Source: JAJPKK01 sp963787675 (GTDB lineage Bacteria; Pseudomonadota; Alphaproteobacteria; Rhizobiales; Xanthobacteraceae). Taken from it: 64,000 nucleotides of DNA. The DNA lies in NCBI GenBank assembly GCA_963787675.1, contig CAWBDV010000007.1, positions 1,654,138 to 1,718,137 of the forward strand, read 5' to 3'. Below, one piece after another: positions 42,913-51,929 of the stretch. The position numbers and the translations under genes are program-made. Position 1 is the stretch's first letter; the number at the start of each line of letters is the position of its first letter. Below the pieces are notes generated by a model, which saw only the letters and a list, made by a program, of their open reading frames with translations, was not told the origin of the DNA and ran no database searches.

Positions 42913-43914
42913 ATGCGCTCGCCAACGCTAAAATCTCTCACGATCTGCACGTGCCTAGCGCTCGTCGGCCTTAGTCCCGCACCGAGCGCTGCGAGAGACG
43001 TCATTCTTGCCGAACCTGCGCATACTGTGAGCTTGCTGCCGGTCTACCTTGCCGTGCAGAAGGGCTACTTCAAGGACGAGGGAATCGATCTGACGATCCA
43101 GACGATGAGCAACAATGCCTTCGTCACGGCAGTGCTCACCGGTCAGGCATTTGCGTTCCTCGGATCGGTCGATCACAACGCATTCGCGAAGGTCAACGGC
43201 AAAACGTTGAAGGCAGTCTCCAACGTTGTCGGGCGACCGAACACGTACATTATGGTGCGCTCAGACCTGATGCCGGTCACCGGCGAGCTTTCCCAATTTC
43301 TCAAGGGCAAGCGCATTGCAGTTGCGCCCTACGGGCGTACGCCGAACAACATGCTTCGCTACATCTTGAGCAGGATGCATCTTGATCCTAAGAACGACGT
43401 CACCCTCGTGGAAGTGGAAACCAATGTCGTGCCGACGACGGTGGGCGCCAAGCAAGCCGACGCGGGGGCTTCCCAGGAACCGTTCATTTCTATCGGGTAC
43501 AAGCGAGGCGTCTGGGGTCAGCCGGTTTACAGTGCCGCAAGTGACCTAGGTCCTTACACCGACACGGCTCTGAGCGTCCGCCCTGAAAGCATCGAAAAGG
43601 AGCCGGCACTGGTGAGGAGTATGGTGAGAGCCATGGTTCGCGGCCTCGTCTATGCGAACGCCCACCGCGACGAGATGGTGGCGCTGGCGCGATCTGAATA
43701 CCCCAATGCGTCTGCCGACGATCTCGATGCGTCGCTCAAACGGGCCTTTGCCGACGACATCTTCAGCGCTGACGGATTTATCCCGCTCGAGGCCTGGACG
43801 ACGGGGGAAGCCGTCGTTCGCCAGGGTGGTATCCTCAAAGAGCACGTCGCCTACGAAGATGTGATCGACATGCGCTTCGTAAACGAGATCCGAACTGAGA
43901 TGAATATCAAATAA
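42913..43914 (+). CDS. NitT/TauT-type ABC transporter substrate-binding protein
   Basis: From the ATG at 42913 the product has 333 residues with a signal peptide (about 1-26, TICTCLALVGLSPAPSAA). The SsuA-like fold follows: LLPVYLAVQKGYFKDEGIDLTIQT (in part, about 38-60), FLGSVDHNAF, LKGKRIAVAPYG and QADAGASQEPFI. No permease or ATPase lies beside it, so it must share a transporter. Followed 31 nt later by a UbiD-type gene, which suggests an aromatic or unsaturated carboxylic acid as ligand (inference). Confidence 0.87.
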   Translation: MRSPTLKSLTICTCLALVGLSPAPSAARDVILAEPAHTVSLLPVYLAVQKGYFKDEGIDLTIQTMSNNAFVTAVLTGQAFAFLGSVDHNAFAKVNGKTLKAVSNVVGRPNTYIMVRSDLMPVTGELSQFLKGKRIAVAPYGRTPNNMLRYILSRMHLDPKNDVTLVEVETNVVPTTVGAKQADAGASQEPFISIGYKRGVWGQPVYSAASDLGPYTDTALSVRPESIEKEPALVRSMVRAMVRGLVYANAHRDEMVALARSEYPNASADDLDASLKRAFADDIFSADGFIPLEAWTTGEAVVRQGGILKEHVAYEDVIDMRFVNEIRTEMNIK

Positions 43915-43945
43915 CGTAGAGTCGCGGGGCCTTCGGGATTGAGCA

Positions 43946-45433
43946 GTGAACGAGCGGACCAACACTATTGGCAACGTCGAATACGATGACTTGCGCCAAT
44001 GGCTCTCCTACGCCGAGCAACTGGGCGAGGTGCGTAAAGTTGATGGCGCAACCTGGCAGGAAGATATTGGGCTCGCCGCCGAGGCGGTATTGCGCGCCGA
44101 AGACGGTCCTTGCGTGCTCTTCGACAATATTCCCGGATGTCCCCGCGGCTTTCGTGTTCTGATCAATGTCTTTGCGGGGTCACGCCGCAATATGACCTTG
44201 GGCTTTCCTGTTGAATTGACGAAATGGGAACTGAGCGAATCCTATCGCGATGCATATTTAAGGGAAACGCGTCTCATTCCTCACGAGATCGTTGCGAAGG
44301 GTCCGGTTCTCGAGAACATCATGACCGGCCATGACGTGGATGTTCTCAAATTTCCAGCGCCGATCTGGCACGAAAACGACGGCGGCAGCTTTATCGGTAC
44401 CGGCACCTATAGCATCACTCGCGATCCGGACGAGCATTGGCTCAATGCAGGTGCCTACCGGGCACAGGTGCACGATCACAACACCGTCGGCGTCGATATA
44501 GCGCCTGGCCATCATGGCGACCTGCATCGCGCTAAGTATTTCGCGCGCGGCGAGCCCATGCCGATCGCCATGGTACTCGGCGGTGATCCGCTGGCGTTCT
44601 TCTACGGCGGCACTGAGGTGCCTTATGGCGTCTTCGAACTCGACATCGTCGGCGGCATACGGCGTCGCCCGGTGAAGATGGTTCAAGGCCAAGTCACCGG
44701 ACTGCCATTCCCGGCTAATGCCGAGATCGTGCTTGAAGGCTATGTGGTGCCGGACCGCCTTCACTTGGAAGGCCCTTTCGCCGAATGGACGGGCCATTAT
44801 GCCGGTGGCGCTAACCTGCAGCCGCCATTCGACGTCAAGGCGATCTATCACCGCAACGATCCGATCCTTTTGGGCGTGCCGCCGATGGGCGGGGGACCCG
44901 ACGAGATGGCTCGCTATCGCGCCGTGATGCGATCGGCCATGGTCAAGCAGCAGATGGCAGATGCCGGTGTGCCCGACGTGCGGCAGGTTTGGTGCCACGA
45001 GGTCGGCGGATCGCGTTTGCTCAACGCCGTCGCAATTAAGCAACGCTATCCGGGCCATGCAACGCAAGCCGGCCACGTTGCCGCGCAATGCGGGGCCGCC
45101 GCCTACGCGTCGAAGTATGTGATTGTGACTGACGAGGATGTCGATGTGACGAACCTCGAGCAGCTGTTATGGGCGACGCTCACCCGCACCGACCCCAAGG
45201 CATCGATGCAATTCATAGCCAGCGCCTGGGACTCGCCCTGCGACCCGATTCTTACGCCGGAAAAGCGCGCTGTGCGCGATATGACGCATTCGGTGGCGAT
45301 CATTGATGCGTGCCGGCCGTACCACTGGCGGGACAAATTCCCGCCGACCAATGCGCCGAGCCCTGATGTCGCACGCAAGGCGAAGGAGAAGTTTGGCTAC
45401 CTGCTCGATCCTCGTCCGCGCCCTATGAGTTAG
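43946..45433 (+). CDS. UbiD-family prenylated-FMN decarboxylase
   Basis: The 495-residue protein starts at a GTG and has the UbiD layout. The N-terminal part DDLRQWLSYAEQLGEVRKVDG leads to the conserved core with GTGTYSITRDPDEHWLNAGAYR, MPIAMVLGGDPLAFFYG and ADGPFAEWTGHY-like EGPFAEWTGHYAGG, which contains the conserved Glu. These enzymes use prenylated FMN to decarboxylate aromatic or alpha,beta-unsaturated acids. A UbiX-type prenyltransferase is not in the window. Neighbours (binding protein, DUF1989) suggest a dedicated catabolic operon. Confidence 0.88.
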   Translation: MNERTNTIGNVEYDDLRQWLSYAEQLGEVRKVDGATWQEDIGLAAEAVLRAEDGPCVLFDNIPGCPRGFRVLINVFAGSRRNMTLGFPVELTKWELSESYRDAYLRETRLIPHEIVAKGPVLENIMTGHDVDVLKFPAPIWHENDGGSFIGTGTYSITRDPDEHWLNAGAYRAQVHDHNTVGVDIAPGHHGDLHRAKYFARGEPMPIAMVLGGDPLAFFYGGTEVPYGVFELDIVGGIRRRPVKMVQGQVTGLPFPANAEIVLEGYVVPDRLHLEGPFAEWTGHYAGGANLQPPFDVKAIYHRNDPILLGVPPMGGGPDEMARYRAVMRSAMVKQQMADAGVPDVRQVWCHEVGGSRLLNAVAIKQRYPGHATQAGHVAAQCGAAAYASKYVIVTDEDVDVTNLEQLLWATLTRTDPKASMQFIASAWDSPCDPILTPEKRAVRDMTHSVAIIDACRPYHWRDKFPPTNAPSPDVARKAKEKFGYLLDPRPRPMS

Positions 45434-45450
45434 GTCGTCGCGTCAGCCCA

Positions 45451-46209
45451 GTGCACTTCGTGAGCTCCCAAGGAACACCTGCCATCTCGTCGAAACGGCC
45501 GCAGGATCCGACGCCTGAGGAGGCGGCGTTCTATGCGCGGATAGCATCAGATGAGGGTGAGCGGCATCGGTGCCTTGACCACTACATTCCGCCTGAGACC
45601 GGCTTCGCCTTTCCCGTGCGGCGATTTCAGGTGTTGAGGGTCACCTGCTGCGACGGACCTCAGGTCGGCGACTTCAACGCTTATGCCGCCGACGACGCAT
45701 CGGAGCATTTCTGGTCCGGTCGCACGCGCACGCTCCATGGATCGCACCTGCATGTCGGCGACAGGCTGTGGAGCACGGAGCCGCGAATGCGTCCGATGTT
45801 CACGTTGATTAAGGACACCGCGAAGCATGAAAAGCTGCCTTTCAACGCGCGTTCGCACGACCTCATCTACTCCCGCTGCAGCGAGCGCGCGGTCGAACTG
45901 CGTACCGATCTCAAGGGACAACCGAATTGCAATACTAATCTGAGGCGAGCGCTAATCGACATTGGCTTCGACGAGAGATACGTGCACGACGCGTTCAACA
46001 TGTTCATGTGTACCGGCTACAACTACGAACACCGCCTTTTCTACCTCGAGCCCGACGCAAAGATCGGCGACCATGTGGAGCTTTTCGCTGAGATCGATGC
46101 CGTTGTCGCTATTTCCTGTTGTCCAAGTGGATGCAACGGAATTGCTAACAAGGGGCTCCAGATCGAAGTGTTCGACCAGTCCCATCGCCTCCGACCGGCT
46201 ACACCTTAA
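45451..46209 (+). CDS. DUF1989 (urea carboxylase-associated family) protein, copy 1
   Basis: The 252-residue product starts with a GTG and matches DUF1989: GDFNAYAADDASEHFWSGRTR (in part, about 70-88), DRLWSTEPRMRPMFTLIKDT, HDLIYSRCSER (about 131), PNCNTNLRRAL, DAFNMFMCTGY and CCPSGCNG. The cysteines and histidine are thought to bind a metal. It is closely similar to the protein at 56574. Members occur with urea carboxylase or amide catabolism. Its 3' end overlaps the converging gene by 11 bases. Confidence 0.87.
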   Translation: MHFVSSQGTPAISSKRPQDPTPEEAAFYARIASDEGERHRCLDHYIPPETGFAFPVRRFQVLRVTCCDGPQVGDFNAYAADDASEHFWSGRTRTLHGSHLHVGDRLWSTEPRMRPMFTLIKDTAKHEKLPFNARSHDLIYSRCSERAVELRTDLKGQPNCNTNLRRALIDIGFDERYVHDAFNMFMCTGYNYEHRLFYLEPDAKIGDHVELFAEIDAVVAISCCPSGCNGIANKGLQIEVFDQSHRLRPATP

Positions 46210-47194
46210 ACGTCGTCCGAACTTCCACCGGAAAAAGCTCTTCGACTGCAAGCGCCCGGCTGGTCACGCCCTGCTGCTGGCAATACATAAGAAAAGCCTT
46301 GAGCGCCGTTCGATTGGCATCGATACCGTACGGCCAGTATTGGCCGGGGCCGAAGATCTTCCGGCTCGTCGCCACCGTGTGCTCCGCCTGCCAGGGAACG
46401 GGAAAGCCGGGGACGCTCAGATCGAGCGCTCTCGCAATGCTGTTGTTTTTCGCAATTTCGAACGCTTCCAGCAAATTCATCGCAACCCAGCGATTGCGCT
46501 CGAATATATCTCGCCGGATTGCGACCGTATGCATGATCGGAAAGATGCCTGTGTTTGCGAAATAATTCTCTTCCTCTTCGCGGTAGTTTTCATATACGCG
46601 GCGAATGCGCGGGTCGCCATCCAGGTAGAGCTTGGGCGGCTGCGCATTGATCATGGCGTCGAGCTCACCGCTGAGCAACATATCGGTCATCGTCCGATCG
46701 CGAATCGGCGTTAAACGCACGCCCGCCGGTGGCTGCACACGGCCCATTTCGAGTCGGCCCGCTTGTTCGCCGCCCGCTTGAAACCACTCGATCGAATCTA
46801 GCGGGACGCCCACCGTATTCGTGAGCCACCCCCTGACCCAGATCGTCGCCGATTGCGACCACTCCGGCACGCCGACGCGTTTGCCGGCGAGATCTTTACC
46901 GGATGTTATCGGTGAATCTCGGAGGACATAAATGGAGGAGTGCCGGAACATACGGCACGGGAAAACCGGGATCGCTACCATCGGCACACTTCCGGCGGCG
47001 ACAAAGGAGCAATACTTTCCCAGCGAAATCTCGGAGACGTCCCACTCAAGCGCGTTCGAGAACCGATAAAAAATCTCCTGGATAACAAGCTGTAAATGGG
47101 TGATTTCGACACCCTCTGCCCGAACCCTGCCAGACATCAGGTCGCGGACATGATCGTAGTCGCACATCGCGACGGTCAGATGGACGTTCCCCAT
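46199..47194 (-). CDS. 4,5-dihydroxyphthalate decarboxylase-like / PBP-fold protein
   Basis: The 331-residue protein has no signal peptide and the type-2 periplasmic-binding fold used by 4,5-dihydroxyphthalate decarboxylase-like proteins: VAMCDYDHVRDLMSGRV (about 8-24), EISLGKYCSFVAAG, AGKRVGVPEWSQSATIWVRGWL (in part, about 100-120) and LLSGELDAMINAQPP. The combination of cytoplasmic location and YxHV-type start fits that decarboxylase family better than a transport protein. It could act after the UbiD step in the same pathway (inference). Confidence 0.75.
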   Translation of the reverse strand: MGNVHLTVAMCDYDHVRDLMSGRVRAEGVEITHLQLVIQEIFYRFSNALEWDVSEISLGKYCSFVAAGSVPMVAIPVFPCRMFRHSSIYVLRDSPITSGKDLAGKRVGVPEWSQSATIWVRGWLTNTVGVPLDSIEWFQAGGEQAGRLEMGRVQPPAGVRLTPIRDRTMTDMLLSGELDAMINAQPPKLYLDGDPRIRRVYENYREEEENYFANTGIFPIMHTVAIRRDIFERNRWVAMNLLEAFEIAKNNSIARALDLSVPGFPVPWQAEHTVATSRKIFGPGQYWPYGIDANRTALKAFLMYCQQQGVTSRALAVEELFPVEVRTTFKV

Positions 47195-47679
47195 TTGCGC
47201 GTTCTTTGTCTAATCGAGGCGGGAAAAACTTCCCGGCGAGGATATTCGTGTTCTGTCGTTTGATGGCATAGCTTACAAGTGCCGTCGCGCGCAACATCTC
47301 GGCAGCACCGGACGATTGCGTCTGGCCGCATCATCGCAACGAAACAGCTGTGATTGAGCTCCATGCCAAGCCATCGCGTGTTTGCAACGACGTAAGCGAA
47401 CCGGATGTGGACAGCCGATCGAACGACGTTCGGTCTTCCCGGGCTTCGCGGGCGCCGCAGAGAGGCACAAACGGGTCGGCTCGGCTCACCCCGACTACAT
47501 CCCGACATCCTGATGCTCATGGCAGCATTCGAGCACGTCCGAGGGCTGTGCGAGGTCCACGATCACCTGACTGCAACCGAATTGAAGCCGGGCTTCGTTT
47601 TCCGAGATGGGAGAGCGTCGCATATGCGGCCGACAGTCGGTCGCGCGACGTGCCAAGCCGGTCAATAACTTTGTGAAAG
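47195..47679. other. intergenic region, no gene recognised
   Basis: These 485 nt lie between two minus-strand genes. Short plus-strand frames exist, but none resembles a family. The promoter of the PBP-fold decarboxylase-like gene must be at the left side. Confidence 0.35.
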
Positions 47680-49062
47680 TTACAGCGGAAGGACCTTATC
47701 CACTGCGCGCCTCGTCGTAGCGACGATTATATCGACTTCGGCACGGGTCAGGCATAACGGCGGAGCGAAGCCCACAACGTCGTTCTGAGGCATCGCCCGA
47801 GCAATGACTCCCATGTCCAGCATTGTGTCAACGATGGAATGTGCAATTTTCTGTTCGGGGTCAAAGAACGTTCGGCTGGCTCGGTCCTTCACCAATTCAA
47901 TGCAGCCGAGCAGGCCTTCGCCGCGGATGTCACCGACATTGGGATGATCCGCGAAGGCCTCCCGGAGCGCGGATACCAGATAAACGCCGGTCGTTTTCGC
48001 ATTGGCAACCAGACCAAGCTCATCGAGGAGCTTGAGATTGGCGACTCCCGCGGCGGCTGAGACAGGATGCGCCGAGTACGTCGTCCCGTGAAACAACGGG
48101 CCGTACTTGTCCGAACCTTCCACCATGATTTTCCAGACGCGGTCGTGAACTACGGTACCCGAAAGCGGCGCATAAGCCGAGGTGATGCCCTTTGCGATCG
48201 TCATCAGATCCGGATCAAGATCGTATACGGTCGTGCCAAACATTTCTCCGAGACGGCCGAATCCTGTTGCGACTTCGTCGACGATCAGGAGGACGTCGTA
48301 TTTCTTGAGGACGGCCTGTATAGCGGGCCAATAGCCCTTAGGCGGCGGTACGATGCCGCCAGTTCCCAGCAGCGGTTCGCCGATGAAGGCCGCCACAGTA
48401 TCGGGGCCTTCGTCGAGAATAAGCTTCTCCAGCATTTCGGCGCAATATTTCGAGAAATCCTGTTCGCTTAGGGATTCTTGTTCAGGAGGCCTTCGGTAGT
48501 AATACGGCGCAACGGTGTGGCGTACGGTGTCGAGAGGAAGATCGAATAACTGATGAAACGGAGCGAGGCCGGTCAGGCTGCCGGCCATGATGGTCGCGCC
48601 GTGATAGGCACGCCATCGCGAAATGATCTTCTTCTTTTGCGGACGGCCGAGGAGATTGTTGTAGTACCACACGAACTTAATATTCGTCTCGTTGGCGTCC
48701 GAACCTCCGAGTCCGAAGTAAACATGGTTCAATCCCGGCGGCGTACGCTCGGCGACCATGTGCGCCAGGGTGACGGACGCCTCCGTGCTATGCCCGATAT
48801 AGGCAATGTAATATGCAAGCTTGTGGGCCTGCTCGGCCATGGCTTCGGCGATCTCCTTTCGCCCGTACCCGACATTGACGCAGAACAGGCCCGCAAATGC
48901 GTCGAGAATGCGCTTGCCGTTCCGGTCAGTGATGTAGACGCCGTCGCCGGTCGAGACGATCCTAGTTGGAAACTGACCACGTTCCATGCTCCCCAGCGGA
49001 GTGAGAGGATGGATGAAATGATCGCGGTCCCATTTGTCGAGAAGATCATTTGTCAGTTGCAT
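47680..49062 (-). CDS. class III (omega) aminotransferase
   Basis: From the ATG at 49062 (AAGGGG about nine bases upstream) the product has 460 residues. Class III marks are GLGGSDANETNIKFVWYYN (about 108-126), AYHGATIMAGSLTG, the PLP aspartate in LLIVDEVATGFGRLG (about 250) and the PLP-lysine in TIAKGITSAYAPLSG (about 282). It probably moves an amino group from an omega-amino acid such as beta-alanine, or a diamine, to pyruvate. The divergent M20 carbamoylase could supply such an amino acid. Confidence 0.88.
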   Translation of the reverse strand: MQLTNDLLDKWDRDHFIHPLTPLGSMERGQFPTRIVSTGDGVYITDRNGKRILDAFAGLFCVNVGYGRKEIAEAMAEQAHKLAYYIAYIGHSTEASVTLAHMVAERTPPGLNHVYFGLGGSDANETNIKFVWYYNNLLGRPQKKKIISRWRAYHGATIMAGSLTGLAPFHQLFDLPLDTVRHTVAPYYYRRPPEQESLSEQDFSKYCAEMLEKLILDEGPDTVAAFIGEPLLGTGGIVPPPKGYWPAIQAVLKKYDVLLIVDEVATGFGRLGEMFGTTVYDLDPDLMTIAKGITSAYAPLSGTVVHDRVWKIMVEGSDKYGPLFHGTTYSAHPVSAAAGVANLKLLDELGLVANAKTTGVYLVSALREAFADHPNVGDIRGEGLLGCIELVKDRASRTFFDPEQKIAHSIVDTMLDMGVIARAMPQNDVVGFAPPLCLTRAEVDIIVATTRRAVDKVLPL

Positions 49063-49342
49063 CGCCGTCGCCCCCTTTGCTTTGGCGGATGAGAGCACTG
49101 CGGCGTTCGAATGGTGCAGCGCGAATTAGTTTTGGCGCGCGGCGCAAAGCCGCTAGCTGCGCGAGAGCGTTGAGAGATCGTGTGTAAGTTGCAAGTGCCT
49201 GACGGAGAAGCAACGCTATCTACGGTTGCCCCCGGCGGTCAATTTGCGATTATGACTGCTTGCAATGCAGAAATAGATCATCGGCCGTTCCAAACGGCGT
49301 GGTACTTCCGGTTTGCGGGTCCGTTCACGAGCGGGGCAGGCT

Positions 49343-50599
49343 TTGAATCTCTCGTCCGGAAAAATTGCCAAGCATGTACGCCAGGATCGTCTTTGGCAGC
49401 GGCACATGCATCTGGCGCGATTTGGTGGAACACCTAACGGCGGCGTGGACCGGCCTGCGCTGTCGCGCGAGGAAATCCGCGCACGCGCGGCGCTGGTGGA
49501 TTGGGGCCGCGCGATCGGGCTTAAGCCCTTCGTGGACGATATCGCAAACCTCTTTCTTCACTTGCCTGGACGCGAGCCCAATCTCGCGCCCGTCCTCGTC
49601 GGATCTCATATTGACAGCGTGCCAACCGGCGGCAAGTTCGACGGCGCATTTGGCGTTCTCGCCGCGCTGGAATGCGTCGAGGCGATTGTGGCGTCGGGAC
49701 TTAAGCCTCGCCGTTCGATCGAAGTCGTGTCCTGGACGAACGAAGAGGGCACACGTTTCATGCCCGGCATCATGGGATCGGCGGTGTGCGTCGGCACCCG
49801 CGAGCTTGCAGAAGCCGGGCAAATTCGCGATCGCACCGGAGTCACAGTCGCAGAGGCGCTCAAGGACGTTCTCGAGGCGGAGACACACGTGCCACGGCGC
49901 TTGTTCGGATTTCCGATCGCGGCATTTCTGGAAGCCCATATCGAACAGGGCACCGAGCTCGAGGAGAACGGAAAGACCGTCGGCATAGTAACGCGCATTC
50001 TCGCCAAGAGAACATTTCAAGTCCAGGTCGACGGCGAGGAGAATCATGCGGCGACCACGCCTGGGAAACGCCGGCGAGACGCACTGACCGTCGCCACCAA
50101 AATCGTTCATGCGCTTAACCAGGCGATCTGGCGTACCGACGACAAAGTGCGTTTTACGATCGGCGTGTTCAACGTTTGGCCCAATCAGCCCTTCATCATC
50201 CCCGGACGCGTCATTTTCCAGATCGATCTCCGACATCCTGACGTACCGACCCATCGCAAGCTCGGCGCCCTTATTCACCAGATTTGCCGCGAACAGGCGG
50301 GACAATGCCGGGTCACGGTCCAAGAACCAAACGATGAACCGCCGGTGGAATTCGGTCCAATTGCGATAGACGCGCTGAACGCGGCTGCTCGCGAGCTCGG
50401 CGTACCGTCGATGGAAATGCCATCCTGGGCGTGGCACGACGCGCGGTTCGTGCAACGCGTGTCGCCGACCGCCATGCTCTTTATTCCGTGCAAGGACGGC
50501 ATCAGCCACAACCAAGCGGAAAGCGCCACGCCGGAAGACATCGCCGCCGGAACCTGTGTGCTTGCGGAGGCGGCGTTTAGTTTGGCGAATTCGATTTGA
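49343..50599 (+). CDS. M20-family carbamoylase/allantoate amidohydrolase-like enzyme
   Basis: The product is about 418 residues. Di-metal ligands of the hydantoinase/carbamoylase family are visible: GSHIDSVP (His, about 83), GGKFDGAFG (Asp), SWTNEEGTRF (Glu, about 128), EAHIEQG (His, about 193) and GISHNQAE (His, near the end). The usual SGAGHDA motif reads SWAWHDA, and HAGTTP reads HAATTP. The N-terminus is uncertain; a TTG at 49343 gives a normal start of the domain. It likely hydrolyses an N-carbamoyl amino acid. It is divergent from the aminotransferase and precedes an MFS transporter. Confidence 0.83.
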   Translation: MNLSSGKIAKHVRQDRLWQRHMHLARFGGTPNGGVDRPALSREEIRARAALVDWGRAIGLKPFVDDIANLFLHLPGREPNLAPVLVGSHIDSVPTGGKFDGAFGVLAALECVEAIVASGLKPRRSIEVVSWTNEEGTRFMPGIMGSAVCVGTRELAEAGQIRDRTGVTVAEALKDVLEAETHVPRRLFGFPIAAFLEAHIEQGTELEENGKTVGIVTRILAKRTFQVQVDGEENHAATTPGKRRRDALTVATKIVHALNQAIWRTDDKVRFTIGVFNVWPNQPFIIPGRVIFQIDLRHPDVPTHRKLGALIHQICREQAGQCRVTVQEPNDEPPVEFGPIAIDALNAAARELGVPSMEMPSWAWHDARFVQRVSPTAMLFIPCKDGISHNQAESATPEDIAAGTCVLAEAAFSLANSI

Positions 50600-50639
50600 G
50601 CCGCAGCTCAGGCGGCCGGGCAGCGGAGTGGATAGAGCC

Positions 50640-51929
50640 ATGAACGATCTCGGCAAATTGACGATCAAAAAGGTCATCGTGCGGCTCGTGCCGTTTTGCA
50701 TGCTGTTGTTCTTCCTCAATTACATCGATCGCGCGAACATCGCCTACGCCGCGTTGCAGATGAATGCAGACCTCGGCTTCACGCCAGCGATCTATGGCTT
50801 TGCTGCCGGGATATTCTTTCTCGGCTATTTTCTTGGCGGCATCCCGAGCAACCTCATTCTTTCGCGCGTGGGTGCGCGACTGTGGTTCGGCCGCATTATG
50901 ATTACGTGGGGTCTGATCGCGACAGGCATGGCCTGGGTCAGCGGGACAAACTCATTTTACATTATGCGTTTTATGCTCGGCGCTGCCGAAGCCGGGCTCT
51001 ATCCCGGTGTGTTCTATTTCTTCAGCCTTTGGATTCCACATCAGGAGCGGGCCAAGGTGCTCGGCATGTTCACCTCGGTGACAGCCATCGCCAACATTGT
51101 TGGTGGCCCGCTTGCGACAAGTCTGCTCGAGCTTGACGGGCTATGGGGGTTCAAGGGTTGGCAGCTGGTGTTCATCCTTGAAGGTGCACCGTCGGTGCTC
51201 GTCGGCATCGTTACGCTTTTCTACCTGACCGACCGGCCAGAAAGCGCAGGTTGGCTGGCCGCCAACGAAAGGAGCTGGCTGATTGAAACGCTGAAAGGCG
51301 ACCGTGCGCTCAAGGAAAAGGTGGGAGCCGCATCACTGCTCCAAGGCTTCCTCGATCCGCGCGTCCTGATCGTCGTCGCCATATCGTTCTTCAACGTCGC
51401 CTGTACGTTCGGAATCGTTTTCTGGCTACCGCAGATTGTTAAGGGTTTCGGCGGCTTGGAAAATGTCGAGGTCGGCTTCTTGTCGGCAGTGCCTTTCGTG
51501 TTCGGCGGACTTGCGACAGTGCTCTGGGGTTGGCATTCCGATTACACTGGAGATCGGCGCTGGCACCTAGCTATCGGCGGCCTCATGGCCGCAGCCGGGT
51601 TCACCATCGCTGGCGTGGCTAATACTCCGGTCATGTCATTTGTCGGCCTGTGCGTCGCGACAATCGGTGCGTGGTCGACCTTCGGCGTATTCTGGGCAGC
51701 GTTGAGTGATTTTTTGACCGGCGTCGCAGCGGCCGTGGGCTTCAGCTTGACCACGACCTTGGGTGCGTTGGGCGGCTTTTTCGGCCCGACCATTATGGGC
51801 GTCGCGAAGAGCTACACGCAGAGCTTCAGTGGCGGATTGTATGCGCTCGCGATCTTCGGCCTCATTCAAGCTGTTCTGCCGCTGTGGCTTCGCAAGGAGC
51901 CGCAGCCGGCGGCAGTTCCTGCGATCTGA
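50640..51929 (+). CDS. MFS transporter of the ACS (phthalate/tartrate-type) family
   Basis: The 429-residue protein has 12 membrane helices. The ACS-type start is FFLNYIDRANIAYAALQMNADLG (in part, about 20-40), followed by GAAEAGLYPGVFYFFSLWIP (about 113-132) and the DRPESAGWL central loop. Family members import organic anions such as phthalate, tartrate, glucarate or dipeptide-like acids. It lies 40 nt after the carbamoylase gene and probably brings in its substrate. Confidence 0.88.
   Translation: MNDLGKLTIKKVIVRLVPFCMLLFFLNYIDRANIAYAALQMNADLGFTPAIYGFAAGIFFLGYFLGGIPSNLILSRVGARLWFGRIMITWGLIATGMAWVSGTNSFYIMRFMLGAAEAGLYPGVFYFFSLWIPHQERAKVLGMFTSVTAIANIVGGPLATSLLELDGLWGFKGWQLVFILEGAPSVLVGIVTLFYLTDRPESAGWLAANERSWLIETLKGDRALKEKVGAASLLQGFLDPRVLIVVAISFFNVACTFGIVFWLPQIVKGFGGLENVEVGFLSAVPFVFGGLATVLWGWHSDYTGDRRWHLAIGGLMAAAGFTIAGVANTPVMSFVGLCVATIGAWSTFGVFWAALSDFLTGVAAAVGFSLTTTLGALGGFFGPTIMGVAKSYTQSFSGGLYALAIFGLIQAVLPLWLRKEPQPAAVPAI

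Noticed and set aside
47350..47676. Plus-strand ORFs between the decarboxylase-like and aminotransferase genes
   Set aside because: Arg/Pro/Ser-rich, no ribosome site and no similarity to a family.
49325..50719. Minus-strand ORF of 464 codons opposite the M20 carbamoylase
   Set aside because: The plus strand has all metal-ligand motifs; the opposite frame has none.
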